Positions 16,985 to 25,177 of a stretch of DNA of 64,000 nt are shown here, in pieces. This DNA comes from Acidobacteriota bacterium. GTDB lineage: Bacteria; Acidobacteriota; Thermoanaerobaculia; Thermoanaerobaculales; Thermoanaerobaculaceae. The notes beneath the pieces are model-generated. The model had not been told where the DNA came from, did no database searches, and was given only the letters and a program-made list of their open reading frames with translations. The position numbers were made by a program, and so were the translations under genes. The stretch spans positions 1-64,000 of the forward strand of contig PKYI01000101.1 of assembly GCA_003133645.1 (NCBI GenBank), written 5' to 3'. The first letter of the stretch is position 1. Each line of letters begins with the position of its first letter.

Positions 16985-17410
16985 ATGAAGCTTGGAATCG
17001 CTCTCGCTGCAACCCCGCTGCTGCTGGCAGCGCCCACCCTGGCAGCGTCCCCTGCCCCGGCGCCGGCACGGTCCGCGCCGCGCCCGGCCGTGCGGGCGCT
17101 CGCGCCGGCAGAGCTGGATACGGCGCTGAAGGCCGGGACGTGGCTGATCGTCGAGTTCGGCGGCGAGCACTGCATCCCGTGCATGCAGATGCAGCCCGTC
17201 CTGCAGGACCTCCAGGCCGCGCTCGGCGGCAAAGCCATCGTGCACAACTTCTGGATCCAGCAGCACCCGGACGTGGCCCAGCGCTTCAAAATCATGGTGA
17301 TGCCGACGCAGGTCGTGTTCGACCGCAAAGGCGAGGAGGTGTTCCGCCACATGGGCTACTTCCCGCCCGCGGAGTTCCACCAGGCCCTGCGGGAGAAAGG
17401 CCTGCTCTGA
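16985..17410 (+). CDS. Exported thioredoxin-fold protein (CIPC)
   Basis: The 141-residue protein has a signal peptide (residues 1-21), a Pro/Ala linker and a thioredoxin domain with the active site CIPC at residues 63-66 and the cis-proline loop VMPTQVV. The wording around the active site (EFGGEHCIPCMQMQPVL) resembles exported thioredoxins that receive electrons from a DsbD/CcdA-type membrane protein, whose gene follows directly with a TGATG overlap. It probably reduces periplasmic thiols, here most likely of the arsenic or metal-handling proteins. Confidence 0.87.
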   Translation: MKLGIALAATPLLLAAPTLAASPAPAPARSAPRPAVRALAPAELDTALKAGTWLIVEFGGEHCIPCMQMQPVLQDLQAALGGKAIVHNFWIQQHPDVAQRFKIMVMPTQVVFDRKGEEVFRHMGYFPPAEFHQALREKGLL

Positions 17411-18114
17411 TGCAGGAGCTTCTCGCGCGGCTGGCCGAGCACGCCGCTGCGGCGCCGCCGCTTGTGACGCTGCTGCTCGTCTTCCTCGGCGGCGTCATCT
17501 CCTCGGCCAGCCCGTGCGTCCTCGCCGCCGTGCCGCTCGTCATCGCGACGGTCGGCGGCACCGCAACCTCCCGGGCACGCGCGGTGCTGCTCTCGGTCTC
17601 GTTTGTCCTGGGGCTTGCGCTCTGCTTCACGGCGCTCGGCGCCGCCGCGGCGCTCACGGGCCGCCTCATCGGCGACATCGGCCCGTGGTGGAAGGTGGTC
17701 CTCGGCGTTCTCCTCGTCGTCATGGGGCTGCACCTTGCGGGGCTGGTGCGGTTGCCACTGCCGGCGCTCGACGGGAGGCGCTTCCGCGGCGCTGGCGTGG
17801 CCGGGGCGTTCGGCCTCGGCGCGCTGACCGGGACGCTGTCCTCGCCCTGCGCGACGCCGATCCTGGTCGTGGTGCTGTCGCTCGTGGCGTTCGAGAAGAA
17901 GGTGCTGTGGGGGACGGCGTTGCTCGCCGCGTACTCCCTCGGGCACGTGGTGCTGCTGTTCGTGGCCGGCGCCGCCAGCGGCTTTGCGGCGGCGTACCTG
18001 GGGAGCCGGGCCGCCGTCTGGGCGCAGCGCCTCCACCGGGGCCTGGGAGCGCTGATGGTGGGCATCGGCGTCTGGGTGCTCGTGCCAGTGGCAATCGGTG
18101 TGCTCGCGCAGTGA
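17410..18114 (+). CDS. ccdA: CcdA/DsbD-like membrane thiol transporter
   Basis: The 234-residue protein has six hydrophobic segments and the two conserved intramembrane cysteines of the CcdA/DsbD beta family, in SSASPCVLAAVP (TM1) and TLSSPCATPILV (TM4). It moves reducing equivalents from cytoplasmic thioredoxin across the membrane to periplasmic acceptors. The gene order thioredoxin, CcdA, cytoplasmic CPRC protein supplies both the outside acceptor and an inside donor, so this may be a dedicated relay. It overlaps the upstream gene by one nucleotide. Confidence 0.88.
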   Translation: MQELLARLAEHAAAAPPLVTLLLVFLGGVISSASPCVLAAVPLVIATVGGTATSRARAVLLSVSFVLGLALCFTALGAAAALTGRLIGDIGPWWKVVLGVLLVVMGLHLAGLVRLPLPALDGRRFRGAGVAGAFGLGALTGTLSSPCATPILVVVLSLVAFEKKVLWGTALLAAYSLGHVVLLFVAGAASGFAAAYLGSRAAVWAQRLHRGLGALMVGIGVWVLVPVAIGVLAQ

Positions 18115-18138
18115 GCGCGTGAAAGGACAGGTGGACGA

Positions 18139-18390
18139 ATGGATGCGACTGTCAAGACGATCGAGGTGCTGGGCCCGGGTTGCCCGCGCTGCAAGGAGAC
18201 GTTCCGCGTCGTACAGCACGTCGTGGAGTCGTCCGGGCTGAGCTTCACCGTGGTGAAGAACGAGTCGATCCAGCGGATGATCGAGCTGGGTGTCATGGCC
18301 ACACCGGCGGTCGTCATCGACGGCGGCGTCGTGATCAGCGGACGCATCCCCAAGGCCGAAGAGGTCAAGCAGCTCCTCGGCATCTCCTGA
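18139..18390 (+). CDS. Small thioredoxin-like redox disulfide protein (CPRC)
   Basis: An 83-residue thioredoxin-fold protein without a signal peptide. The active site CPRC lies at residues 15-18 after a single strand (IEVLGPGCPRCKE), and the cis-proline loop is GVMATPAVVIDGGVVISGRIP. It matches the small redox-active disulfide proteins often encoded beside DUF318 permeases. Their role is not settled; candidate tasks are delivering electrons to CcdA or carrying arsenic to the permease. Preceded by GGACAGG, 24 nt after ccdA. Confidence 0.87.
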   Translation: MDATVKTIEVLGPGCPRCKETFRVVQHVVESSGLSFTVVKNESIQRMIELGVMATPAVVIDGGVVISGRIPKAEEVKQLLGIS

Positions 18391-18455
18391 ACAAGCGGGA
18401 TATGGCGCCGACTGCCGTCGGCTCTGCGGGTGGCAGGCTGACTGGAGGTTGTCGA

Positions 18456-19205
18456 ATGAAGAGTCCGGCCGGGTTGCCGGTCATGAGGTTTGTTGCGGTC
18501 CTGGTGGCGTTCGGCGCGCTGGCCGCGCCCGCGCCGGCGGCGGATGGCCCGCTCACCCTCGCGGAAGCGGCGGCGATGCCGTACGCCCCGGTGGTGATGG
18601 TGGTGGACCCGGTCTCCAGCCTCGGGCCGCTGGCGGCGGAGCCGCAGGCCGTCACGCTGGCGGACCTGGTGCGCTACCACGGCCACCCCTGCGATGGGCT
18701 GCTGGTGGCTGCCGCCGGGATCGCCGAGGGCTTGAAGCGGCTGTTCCCCGACGGGGTGGTGGACCGCACCGACCTGGTCGCGGCGGTCAACCGCTCGGCG
18801 TGTTACGGCGACGCGGCGGCGTACCTGACCGGCGCGCGCAGCCGCTACGGTTCGCTGGTGATCGATCCGTCGCTGGGTGACGAATGGATCGTCGGCCGCC
18901 GCAGCACCGGCTGGAGCGTGCGCGTCATCCTGCGAGCGGGGTTCAAGCCGCCAGAGCTTGCCGGCATGGAGCGCGAGTTGCGCGCTGCTGCCTGCCCTGC
19001 GGCGCTGATCGCCGCCGTGCAAGGACTGCAGCGCCGTTTCGCCCTGGCGGTCCTGGCCGTGCCGCCCGACCGTGCGTTCGAGGTCCGGCCGCTGCCTGGC
19101 TTCCCTTACCCGACCGCCGAGGCTCGCCCGGACACGGCCAAGCGCGCGTGTGGTCGAGTCAGCGCGGACCAGCCGCGCCGGCCGGCGCCGCGAGGAAACG
19201 AGTGA
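18456..19205 (+). CDS. Exported FmdE-like protein
   Basis: The 249-residue protein starts at ATG 18456 after TGGAGG. Residues 1-29 form a signal peptide (APAADG). Residues about 68-190 resemble the FmdE domain (formylmethanofuran dehydrogenase subunit E-like): RYHGHPCDGLLVAAAGIAEGL with H75, H77 and C79, then NRSACYGDAAAYLTG with C116, the metal-ligand positions of that family. FmdE proteins are normally cytoplasmic; an exported copy at the end of an arsenic/thiol-relay operon is unusual and suggests a metal-binding periplasmic role. The last 47 nt overlap the convergent hydrolase gene. Confidence 0.75.
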   Translation: MKSPAGLPVMRFVAVLVAFGALAAPAPAADGPLTLAEAAAMPYAPVVMVVDPVSSLGPLAAEPQAVTLADLVRYHGHPCDGLLVAAAGIAEGLKRLFPDGVVDRTDLVAAVNRSACYGDAAAYLTGARSRYGSLVIDPSLGDEWIVGRRSTGWSVRVILRAGFKPPELAGMERELRAAACPAALIAAVQGLQRRFALAVLAVPPDRAFEVRPLPGFPYPTAEARPDTAKRACGRVSADQPRRPAPRGNE

Positions 19206-20034
19206 GGCGCTCGGCGAAACCCGGCTCGAGGTGGGGATCGGAGTGGCCGCGGCCGGCGATCCGCCACACCTCGGCGCGGCCAGCCGTGGCGCGCGCCAGG
19301 CGTTCGACGTTCTCCACCGGCACGGTCTGGTCGTCCTCGCCGTGGATCAGCAGCAGCCGCCCGGCGATGTGGCCGGCGTGACGCTCGGGCGCAAGGTCGT
19401 CGAGGCGCACCCCGACGCGCCACTCGACGAAACGGAGAGCCAGCGGCATCGCGGGCGCGAGCAACCACGAGCCGGCGCCCAGCCGCTGCATCGCGTCGCG
19501 GGGGTGGGCAAACGCCCCGACCGTGACCACCGTGCGGATGCGCGGGTCGTGCGCGGCGGCGTGGATGGCGGCGCTGCCTCCGATCGAGAGGCCGACGACG
19601 GCAAGCTCCCGCATGTCGACGTCCGGCCGGGCGGCGAGAAAATCCACCACCGCGCGGATGTCCTCGGAGAACTTCTTGAGCGACGCATGGCTGTCGGCGT
19701 CCGAGAGGCCGTGGTGGCGGGCGTCGAACGCCAGCACGTGCCTCCCCTCGCCGTGGACCATCCCCACGTATGGCAACATCCGCTCCGCGTTGCGGCCCCA
19801 CCCGTGCACGAGCACCGCCGCGGGCCGGCGACCGTCGCCGCCGGCGATCCACCAGCCGTGCAACCGCTTGCCGTTCGCCGTCGGGATCCACACGTCCGCG
19901 TAGTCGAGGCCCAGCGCCGCCGGCGTCCGGCGCGGCCCGACCCGGGTCCGACTCCACGCCGCCGTCATCGCCGCGATCACTCCGATCTGATACACGATCA
20001 GGACACCGCACCCGGCCAAAACCCAGGTCACCAT
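19159..20034 (-). CDS. Membrane-anchored alpha/beta hydrolase
   Basis: The 291-residue protein has one N-terminal hydrophobic segment (residues 4-25) and an alpha/beta hydrolase domain: oxyanion region VLVHGWGRNAERM, nucleophile elbow GLSIGGSAA (Ser in GxSxG), acid in HGEDDQTVP and the catalytic His in AGRGHSDPH. The layout matches the S9/DUF1100-type serine hydrolases that act as esterases or lipases at the membrane; the substrate is unknown. It converges on and overlaps the FmdE-like gene, which limits simultaneous high expression of both. Confidence 0.88.
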   Translation of the reverse strand: MVTWVLAGCGVLIVYQIGVIAAMTAAWSRTRVGPRRTPAALGLDYADVWIPTANGKRLHGWWIAGGDGRRPAAVLVHGWGRNAERMLPYVGMVHGEGRHVLAFDARHHGLSDADSHASLKKFSEDIRAVVDFLAARPDVDMRELAVVGLSIGGSAAIHAAAHDPRIRTVVTVGAFAHPRDAMQRLGAGSWLLAPAMPLALRFVEWRVGVRLDDLAPERHAGHIAGRLLLIHGEDDQTVPVENVERLARATAGRAEVWRIAGRGHSDPHLEPGFAERLTRFLAAPAGAAGPR

Positions 20035-20112
20035 GGGCGGAGTCTAGCCCAAGCCGCCGCGGGCCGCCGGCCGGCTTGTGGCGGAAGCAGGAACCGGGCA
20101 GAATGCATCCAA

Positions 20113-20826
20113 ATGAAGGGGCCAGCGATCTCGCCATCCGATGCAACGGTCGCCGAACTGTTGCGGGGAACCCCGTTCGGAACCCTGGGCGAGGCGGCGC
20201 TCGCCGATGTGGCGCGCCTCTTCGTGCGGCGGCGCGTGGCCAGGGGAGCGCTCGTCTTCCTCGAGGGCGACGCCGGCGACCGCTTCTTCCTCGTCGCCGC
20301 CGGGCGGCTGAAGGCGTTCCGCCGAACGGCTTCAGCCCGTGACATCACGGTGTTCACGCTCGGGCGTGGCGAATTCTTCGGCTTTTTGCCGCTCCTCGAC
20401 GGCGCCCCTTTCCCCGTCTCGGTCGCGGCGCTCACCGCGGCCGAGCTGTTGATCCTCCACCGTTCCGAATTCCTGCACTTCGTCCATGACAACCCGCCGT
20501 TCTGCGTGGCGCTGGGGGCACACCTTGCCCGCCGCCTGCGCGGTTGCCTCGATCAGGTCGAGAGTCTGGGCCGGCAGGGCGCCGCCTCGCGCGTCGCCCA
20601 CGGCCTGGTGAGCCTCATCCCCTCCGGCGCCGCGCCCGGTGACGCCGTCGAGGTGACGTTGCCGTTCACTCAGGTGGAGTTCGCCCAACTCCTCCACATC
20701 ACCCCGGAGAACCTCTCCCGGGCGCTGACCCGATTGCGTCGGCATGCGGTCATCGAACGGCTCGGCCGGGGCCGGTTCCGCATCGCCGACGTCGCCGCCC
20801 TCGTCGATGTGGCCGAAGGCCGGTGA
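20113..20826 (+). CDS. Crp/Fnr family transcriptional regulator
   Basis: The 237-residue protein begins at ATG 20113. It has the cyclic-nucleotide-type beta roll (residues about 20-125; RVARGALVFLEGDAGDRFFLVAAGRLKAF) and a C-terminal winged helix with LPFTQVEFAQLLHITPENLSRALTRLRRHAVI. It lacks the cysteine cluster of Fnr and shows no clean cAMP phosphate-binding GE...RSA motif, so the effector is unknown. It is divergent from the hydrolase gene across 78 nt and may regulate it. Confidence 0.9.
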   Translation: MKGPAISPSDATVAELLRGTPFGTLGEAALADVARLFVRRRVARGALVFLEGDAGDRFFLVAAGRLKAFRRTASARDITVFTLGRGEFFGFLPLLDGAPFPVSVAALTAAELLILHRSEFLHFVHDNPPFCVALGAHLARRLRGCLDQVESLGRQGAASRVAHGLVSLIPSGAAPGDAVEVTLPFTQVEFAQLLHITPENLSRALTRLRRHAVIERLGRGRFRIADVAALVDVAEGR

Positions 20827-20925
20827 GGCCTCCCGGGTATCATCGACTGCAGTGAGAGCCGCCGCCACTGTCCGCCGCCGCGAGGCAGGGCCGCGCCGTC
20901 GCTTGAGAGTCCAGCGATCGGGCGC

Positions 20926-22155
20926 GTGATCCCCGCGGCCGTTGCGGCGCTGCCGCGCGACGTGCGCGTGCTGATGGCCGCGCGCGCCGCGCGCAGCTTC
21001 GGCCAGGGCGCGATGGTGGCGGCGTTCGCGCTTTACCTGCACGCGCTGGGCTTCACCGGCAGCGCGATCGGCGCCGTGCTCACGGCCGGAATGCTATTCG
21101 GCGCGGTGCTCACCGCGGTCGTCGGCCCCTTGAGCGACCGGCGGGGGCGGCGAGGCTTGCTGCTCGGCTACGAGGCGATGACGGCGGTCGCGGCCGCGGC
21201 CGCCCTCGCGACGGCCGACCTGCGCGTACTGGTGGCGGCGGCGGTCATCGGCGGCTTCGGCCGCGGCGCCAACGGCGCCGCCGGGCCGTTCGCGCCGGTG
21301 GAGCAGGCATGGCTGGCGCGCGCTCTCCCACGGTCGCAACGCGGGAGCGTCTTCAGCCTCAACAGCGCCCTCGGTTTCGCCGGCATGGCGATCGGCGCCG
21401 TGCTGGCGGCCGGGCTGCACCTCGCGCTTCACGGCACCAGCCTGGTCACGGTGGACCGCGCCCTGTTCGCGCTTCCGCTGGCCGGCGCGGTGGTGAGCTT
21501 CATCCTGGTGCTCAGCGCGGAGGACCCCGACCTCGCGGCGCCGGCGGCCTCGGCCGCCGAGCAAACCGCGCGCCGCCGGCGCGAGAACCGCAACCTGGGG
21601 GTACTCGCGTTCGCCAACGGTCTCAACGGCTTCGGCATCGGCATGGTGGGACCGTTGATGGCGTACTGGTTCGCACGGCGCTACGGCCACGGCCTCGGCT
21701 CGATCGGGCCGGCAATCGCGCTCAGCTTCGTCCTGGGCGCCGCAGGCTCCGTCCTTGCCGGCCGCATGGCACGCCGCCACGGTGTCGTCGGCGCGGTCTG
21801 GAGGATGCGGCTGGTCGGCCTGGTGCTGCTGGCACTTACCCCGCTCTCGCCCGCCTTCGGGCTGGCCGCGGCGTTGTACGCGCTGCGGGCCGCGTTCAAC
21901 CAGGGCACCGCGGGGGTGCGCCAGGCGCTGGCCGCGGGTCTGACCGACGCCCGGCGGCGCGGCTTCGCTTCGACCCTCAACAACCTCTCGCTGCAGATCC
22001 CCCGCGCCGCCGGGCCTTTGCTGGCCGGCGCGCTGCTCCACCACGGGCACCTCGAACTACCGTTCTTCATCGCAGCCGCGTTCCAGCTGGCGTACCTGAT
22101 CGTCTACACCCGCGCGTTCCGGGACCAGGACACGGCGCCTCCCGACGCCGACTGA
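20926..22155 (+). CDS. MFS transporter
   Basis: A 409-residue protein with 12 predicted membrane segments and the MFS motif A between TM2 and TM3 (GPLSDRRGRRGLLLGYE). The first half is followed by a charged central loop (EEPDLAAPAASAAEQTARRRREN-like region), then six more segments. The family exports drugs or small metabolites by proton antiport; the substrate is unknown. The GTG at 20926 has a weak ribosome site. Confidence 0.88.
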   Translation: MIPAAVAALPRDVRVLMAARAARSFGQGAMVAAFALYLHALGFTGSAIGAVLTAGMLFGAVLTAVVGPLSDRRGRRGLLLGYEAMTAVAAAAALATADLRVLVAAAVIGGFGRGANGAAGPFAPVEQAWLARALPRSQRGSVFSLNSALGFAGMAIGAVLAAGLHLALHGTSLVTVDRALFALPLAGAVVSFILVLSAEDPDLAAPAASAAEQTARRRRENRNLGVLAFANGLNGFGIGMVGPLMAYWFARRYGHGLGSIGPAIALSFVLGAAGSVLAGRMARRHGVVGAVWRMRLVGLVLLALTPLSPAFGLAAALYALRAAFNQGTAGVRQALAAGLTDARRRGFASTLNNLSLQIPRAAGPLLAGALLHHGHLELPFFIAAAFQLAYLIVYTRAFRDQDTAPPDAD

Positions 22156-22227
22156 GCCCACCCTGATCCTGATCTGAGAGCGCCGATTCTTCATGATTGG
22201 CGGCGGCGAGCCGTCGTGGGCGGTTCA

Positions 22228-22257
22228 CAAGGGGCCGGCCCAGCGGCCGGCCCCTTG
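22228..22257. terminator. Strong hairpin between convergent genes
   Basis: A perfect 13-bp stem, CAAGGGGCCGGCC at 22228-22240 pairing with 22245-22257, closed by a CAGC loop. It lies 15 nt after the stop of the M3 peptidase (minus strand) and 73 nt after the MFS stop (plus). No U-tract follows on either strand, so it would act as an imperfect bidirectional terminator or an mRNA 3' stabiliser. Confidence 0.6.
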
Positions 22258-22271
22258 CCAATGGTCAAGCG

Positions 22272-24431
22272 CTACTTCTTGAGCAGCCCGCGGGTCTCGA
22301 GCATCGGCTCGATCTTCGGGTCGCGGCCGCGGAAGTCGCGGTACATCTTCGCGAGGTCCTCGGTGTTGCCACGCGAAAGGATCATGGCGCGGAAGCGGTC
22401 GCCGTTGGCGCGGGTCAGGCCGCCGTTCTCCCCGAACCAGGCGAAGGCGTCGTCGTCGAGCATCTCCGCCCAGAGATAGGCGTAGTACCCGGCGGCGTAG
22501 CCGTTGCTCCAGATGTGCAGGAAGTAGCTCGAACGGTAGCGCGGCGGCACCTGTGACAGGTCCACGCCGGTCGTCTTGAGCGCCTCGGCCTCGAACGGGT
22601 CCACCGCCTCAGCCGGCGCGGCGGCGGGGAGCGTGTGCCACTGCATGTCGAGCTCGGACGCCGCCAGGATCTCGGTCAGGTCGTAGCCCTGGTTGAAGGT
22701 GGAGGCGTTCTTGATCTTGTCCGCAAGCTCCTGCGGCATCGGCTTGCCGGTCGTGCCGTTGATCGCGTAGTGCGCCAGGACCTTCGGGTCCAGCGCCCAG
22801 TGCTCGTTGATCTGCGACGGGAACTCCACGAAGTCGCGCGCCACGTTGGTGCCGGACAGACTCGGGTATTGCTGGTCGGCGAACATGCCGTGCAGGGCAT
22901 GCCCGAACTCGTGGAACATCGTGGTCACGTCGTCCCAGGAGAGCAGCGCGGGCTGGCCCGGCGCGGGCTTGGTGAAGTTCGCGACGTTGAACACCACCGG
23001 TTTGGTGCCGAACAACTTGGACTGGCCGACAAAGTTGTCCATCCAGGCGCCGCCCGACTTGTTGTCGCGCTTGAAGTAGTCGCAGTAGAAGAGCGCCAGC
23101 GGCGAACCGTCCCGGTCGGACACCTCGAAGACGCGCACGTCGGGGTTGTACACGGGGATATCGTGGCGCTCCTTGAACGTCAACCCGTAGAGTTCGTGCG
23201 CCGCATAGAACACCCCGTCCTTGAGTACGCGGTTGAGTTCGAAGTACGGCTTGAGCTGCGCTTCATCGAGATCGTACGTCGCCTTGCGCACCTGGTCGGC
23301 GTAGAACTCCCAGTCCCAGGGCTCGAGCGTGAAGCCGCCGTGCTGCTGGTCGATCAACTCTTGGATCCGGGCGGCCTCGCCGCGCGCGTTCGCGGTCGCC
23401 GGCGGGACCAGTTTGCCGAGGAACCCCTCGACGGCGGCCGGCGTCTTCGCCATCTGGTCCTCGAGCCTCCACGCCGCATAGCTCGGGAAGCCGAGGAGCT
23501 TCGCCTTCTCGGCGCGCAGCATCGCCAGCTCGGAGATCGTGGCGCGGGTGTCGTTGGCGTCGCCGTGCTCGGTGCGCAGCCACGACGCCCGGAAGAGCCG
23601 CTCGCGCGTGGCGCGGTCGGTCAACGACGACAGGGCCGGCTGCTGCGTCGTGTTCTGCAGCGGAATCAGCCACTTGCCCTCAAGGTCGCGGGCCTTCGCC
23701 GCCTGCGCCGCCGCGTCGAGCTCGCCCGGCCCGAACCCGGCCAGCTCGGCCTTGTCGCTCCCCACCAGCGCCCCCGCCTTGGCCGCCGCGAGCAGCTGGT
23801 TGACGAACTTCGCGCTGAGAGCCGCGTCGCGCTCGTTGAGCTGCTTGAGCGTCGCTTTGTCGGCGTCGGAGAGCCTCGCTCCCGCGTGCACGAACTGTTG
23901 GTGGTAATACTCCACGAGGCGCAGCGACTCCGGGTCGAGCTTGAGCGTGGCGCGCTCTTCGTAGATCGCCTCGACGCGCTTGAACAGCTTGGGGTTGAGG
24001 AAAATCGCGTCCTGTAGGGCCGCGAGTTTCGGCGCCATCTCCTCCTGCAGCTTCTGCAACGTCGGGTCGGTGTTGGCCGACGAAAGCCCGTTGAACACCA
24101 GGTTCACCCGCGTCAGCAGCTGGCCGCTCCTCTCCAGGGCGACGAGCGTGTTCTCGAAGGTGGCCGGCGCCGGGTTGTCGGCGATCTTCTCCACCTCCAG
24201 CCGCTGCAGCTTGATGCCTTCCTCGAGCGCCGGCTTGAAGTCGTCGTCCCGGATCTTGTCGAACGGCGGCGCCTGGAATGGCAGGGTGCTTGCGGTGAGG
24301 AACGGGTTGGTCCGCGCGGTGGCTTTGGCGCCGGCGGCGGGCGTGTTCTCGCCGGCGGACGCGGACGGGGCGAAGATGCCCACGAGCGCGGCCGCGCCGA
24401 CGATGCTGAGGGTGAGGGTTCGGAGCATCAC
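22272..24431 (-). CDS. dcp: M3 family oligopeptidase, Dcp-like, exported
   Basis: The 719-residue protein has a signal peptide (residues 1-26, SASAGE) and the full M3 metallopeptidase fold. The zinc motif HEFGH is at residues 507-511, followed downstream by the third-ligand Glu region of the family (ILAASELDMQWH). The length and the substrate-groove segment FYCDYFKRDNKSGGAWMDNFV fit peptidyl-dipeptidase Dcp/oligopeptidase A. It would remove dipeptides from the C-termini of peptides in the periplasm. The gene overlaps no neighbour and ends at a strong hairpin. Confidence 0.93.
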   Translation of the reverse strand: MMLRTLTLSIVGAAALVGIFAPSASAGENTPAAGAKATARTNPFLTASTLPFQAPPFDKIRDDDFKPALEEGIKLQRLEVEKIADNPAPATFENTLVALERSGQLLTRVNLVFNGLSSANTDPTLQKLQEEMAPKLAALQDAIFLNPKLFKRVEAIYEERATLKLDPESLRLVEYYHQQFVHAGARLSDADKATLKQLNERDAALSAKFVNQLLAAAKAGALVGSDKAELAGFGPGELDAAAQAAKARDLEGKWLIPLQNTTQQPALSSLTDRATRERLFRASWLRTEHGDANDTRATISELAMLRAEKAKLLGFPSYAAWRLEDQMAKTPAAVEGFLGKLVPPATANARGEAARIQELIDQQHGGFTLEPWDWEFYADQVRKATYDLDEAQLKPYFELNRVLKDGVFYAAHELYGLTFKERHDIPVYNPDVRVFEVSDRDGSPLALFYCDYFKRDNKSGGAWMDNFVGQSKLFGTKPVVFNVANFTKPAPGQPALLSWDDVTTMFHEFGHALHGMFADQQYPSLSGTNVARDFVEFPSQINEHWALDPKVLAHYAINGTTGKPMPQELADKIKNASTFNQGYDLTEILAASELDMQWHTLPAAAPAEAVDPFEAEALKTTGVDLSQVPPRYRSSYFLHIWSNGYAAGYYAYLWAEMLDDDAFAWFGENGGLTRANGDRFRAMILSRGNTEDLAKMYRDFRGRDPKIEPMLETRGLLKK

Positions 24432-24525
24432 TGGAGTCCTCCCGTCGTGATCTCGTACACGCCGGCAGGGCCGAGTCGGTTCCCGCCAGTCGCATCGTCA
24501 CGTTACTCGGAGCGTTGCCGCAGGG

Positions 24526-25059
24526 TCAAGCGTGGACGTCGTGCGGGGCGTCAGCGAGCGTGAACTCCCAGGCACACGCCCCGTCCGCCCCAGGATCCGG
24601 CGGACACGCAAGACAACGCACCCGGATGCGCGGGTCCACGGTCCTGGCGAGGCCGGAGAACTCGACCTCGCCCACGCTCTTGCACGGGAAGTCGGGCAGC
24701 CCCTTGCGGCGCCGCGTCTGCTGGACGCGGCACGACTCGGTCACGAAGCGCAGCACCGTGCCGCCCTCGGCCCACTCGGTCCGGTAGGGGTTGATGAGGG
24801 CGTACATCCGCAAGCCCAGGACCCGTTCGAGGGCGGCGAGGCCGCCGCCCGGGGCGATGCCGAGGAAGTCCAGTGCGCGCTTCGCCTCGGCCGGGGCGAA
24901 ACGCGCCCAGGCGGCGGCGTCCAGCTCGATCGCCGCGGCCATGCCGAACCGTTCCTCCGCGGCCAGGAACCACGAGCCGTCGTGGGCCAGCCAGTTCTTG
25001 GCGAACGCCGCGAGCGCTTCGAGGAGCTGCTCGCGGTCCATCGTGGCGTACTCGCTCAT
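24526..25059 (-). CDS. DUF6125-like cytosolic protein
   Basis: The 177-residue protein has no signal or membrane segment. The N-terminus LAAFAKNWLAHDGSWFLAAEERFGMAAAIELDAAAW resembles the DUF6125 family, and the C-terminal half carries cysteines spaced as SCRVQQTRRRKGLPDFPC and RCLACPP, which may form a metal site. Members of this family are found in anaerobes and metal-exposed bacteria with no known role. It is divergent from the DtxR-feo operon, separated by 118 nt. Assignment is from pattern and length only. Confidence 0.6.
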   Translation of the reverse strand: MSEYATMDREQLLEALAAFAKNWLAHDGSWFLAAEERFGMAAAIELDAAAWARFAPAEAKRALDFLGIAPGGGLAALERVLGLRMYALINPYRTEWAEGGTVLRFVTESCRVQQTRRRKGLPDFPCKSVGEVEFSGLARTVDPRIRVRCLACPPDPGADGACAWEFTLADAPHDVHA

Positions 25060-25148
25060 CCCCCACCTCCAGGTCCGTCGTCCCGGCCGCGCAGTCTGGC
25101 GCGCGGTGCGGCGTCGCGCAAGCCGTCGGCCCGCTTGCCGGACCGATC

Positions 25149-25162
25149 TTAGGGTATCCTAA
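25149..25162 (+). promoter_or_regulatory. DtxR-type palindrome before the feo operon
   Basis: TTAGGGTATCCTAA: perfect 5-bp arms TTAGG/CCTAA around GTAT, 15 nt before the regulator ATG. The outer arms equal those of the DtxR/IdeR consensus, though the half-site spacing is shorter. It contains a possible -10 (TATCCT), so iron-loaded regulator would block transcription of its own operon. Confidence 0.55.
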
Positions 25163-25177
25163 CTCCGGGGAGGGGCG

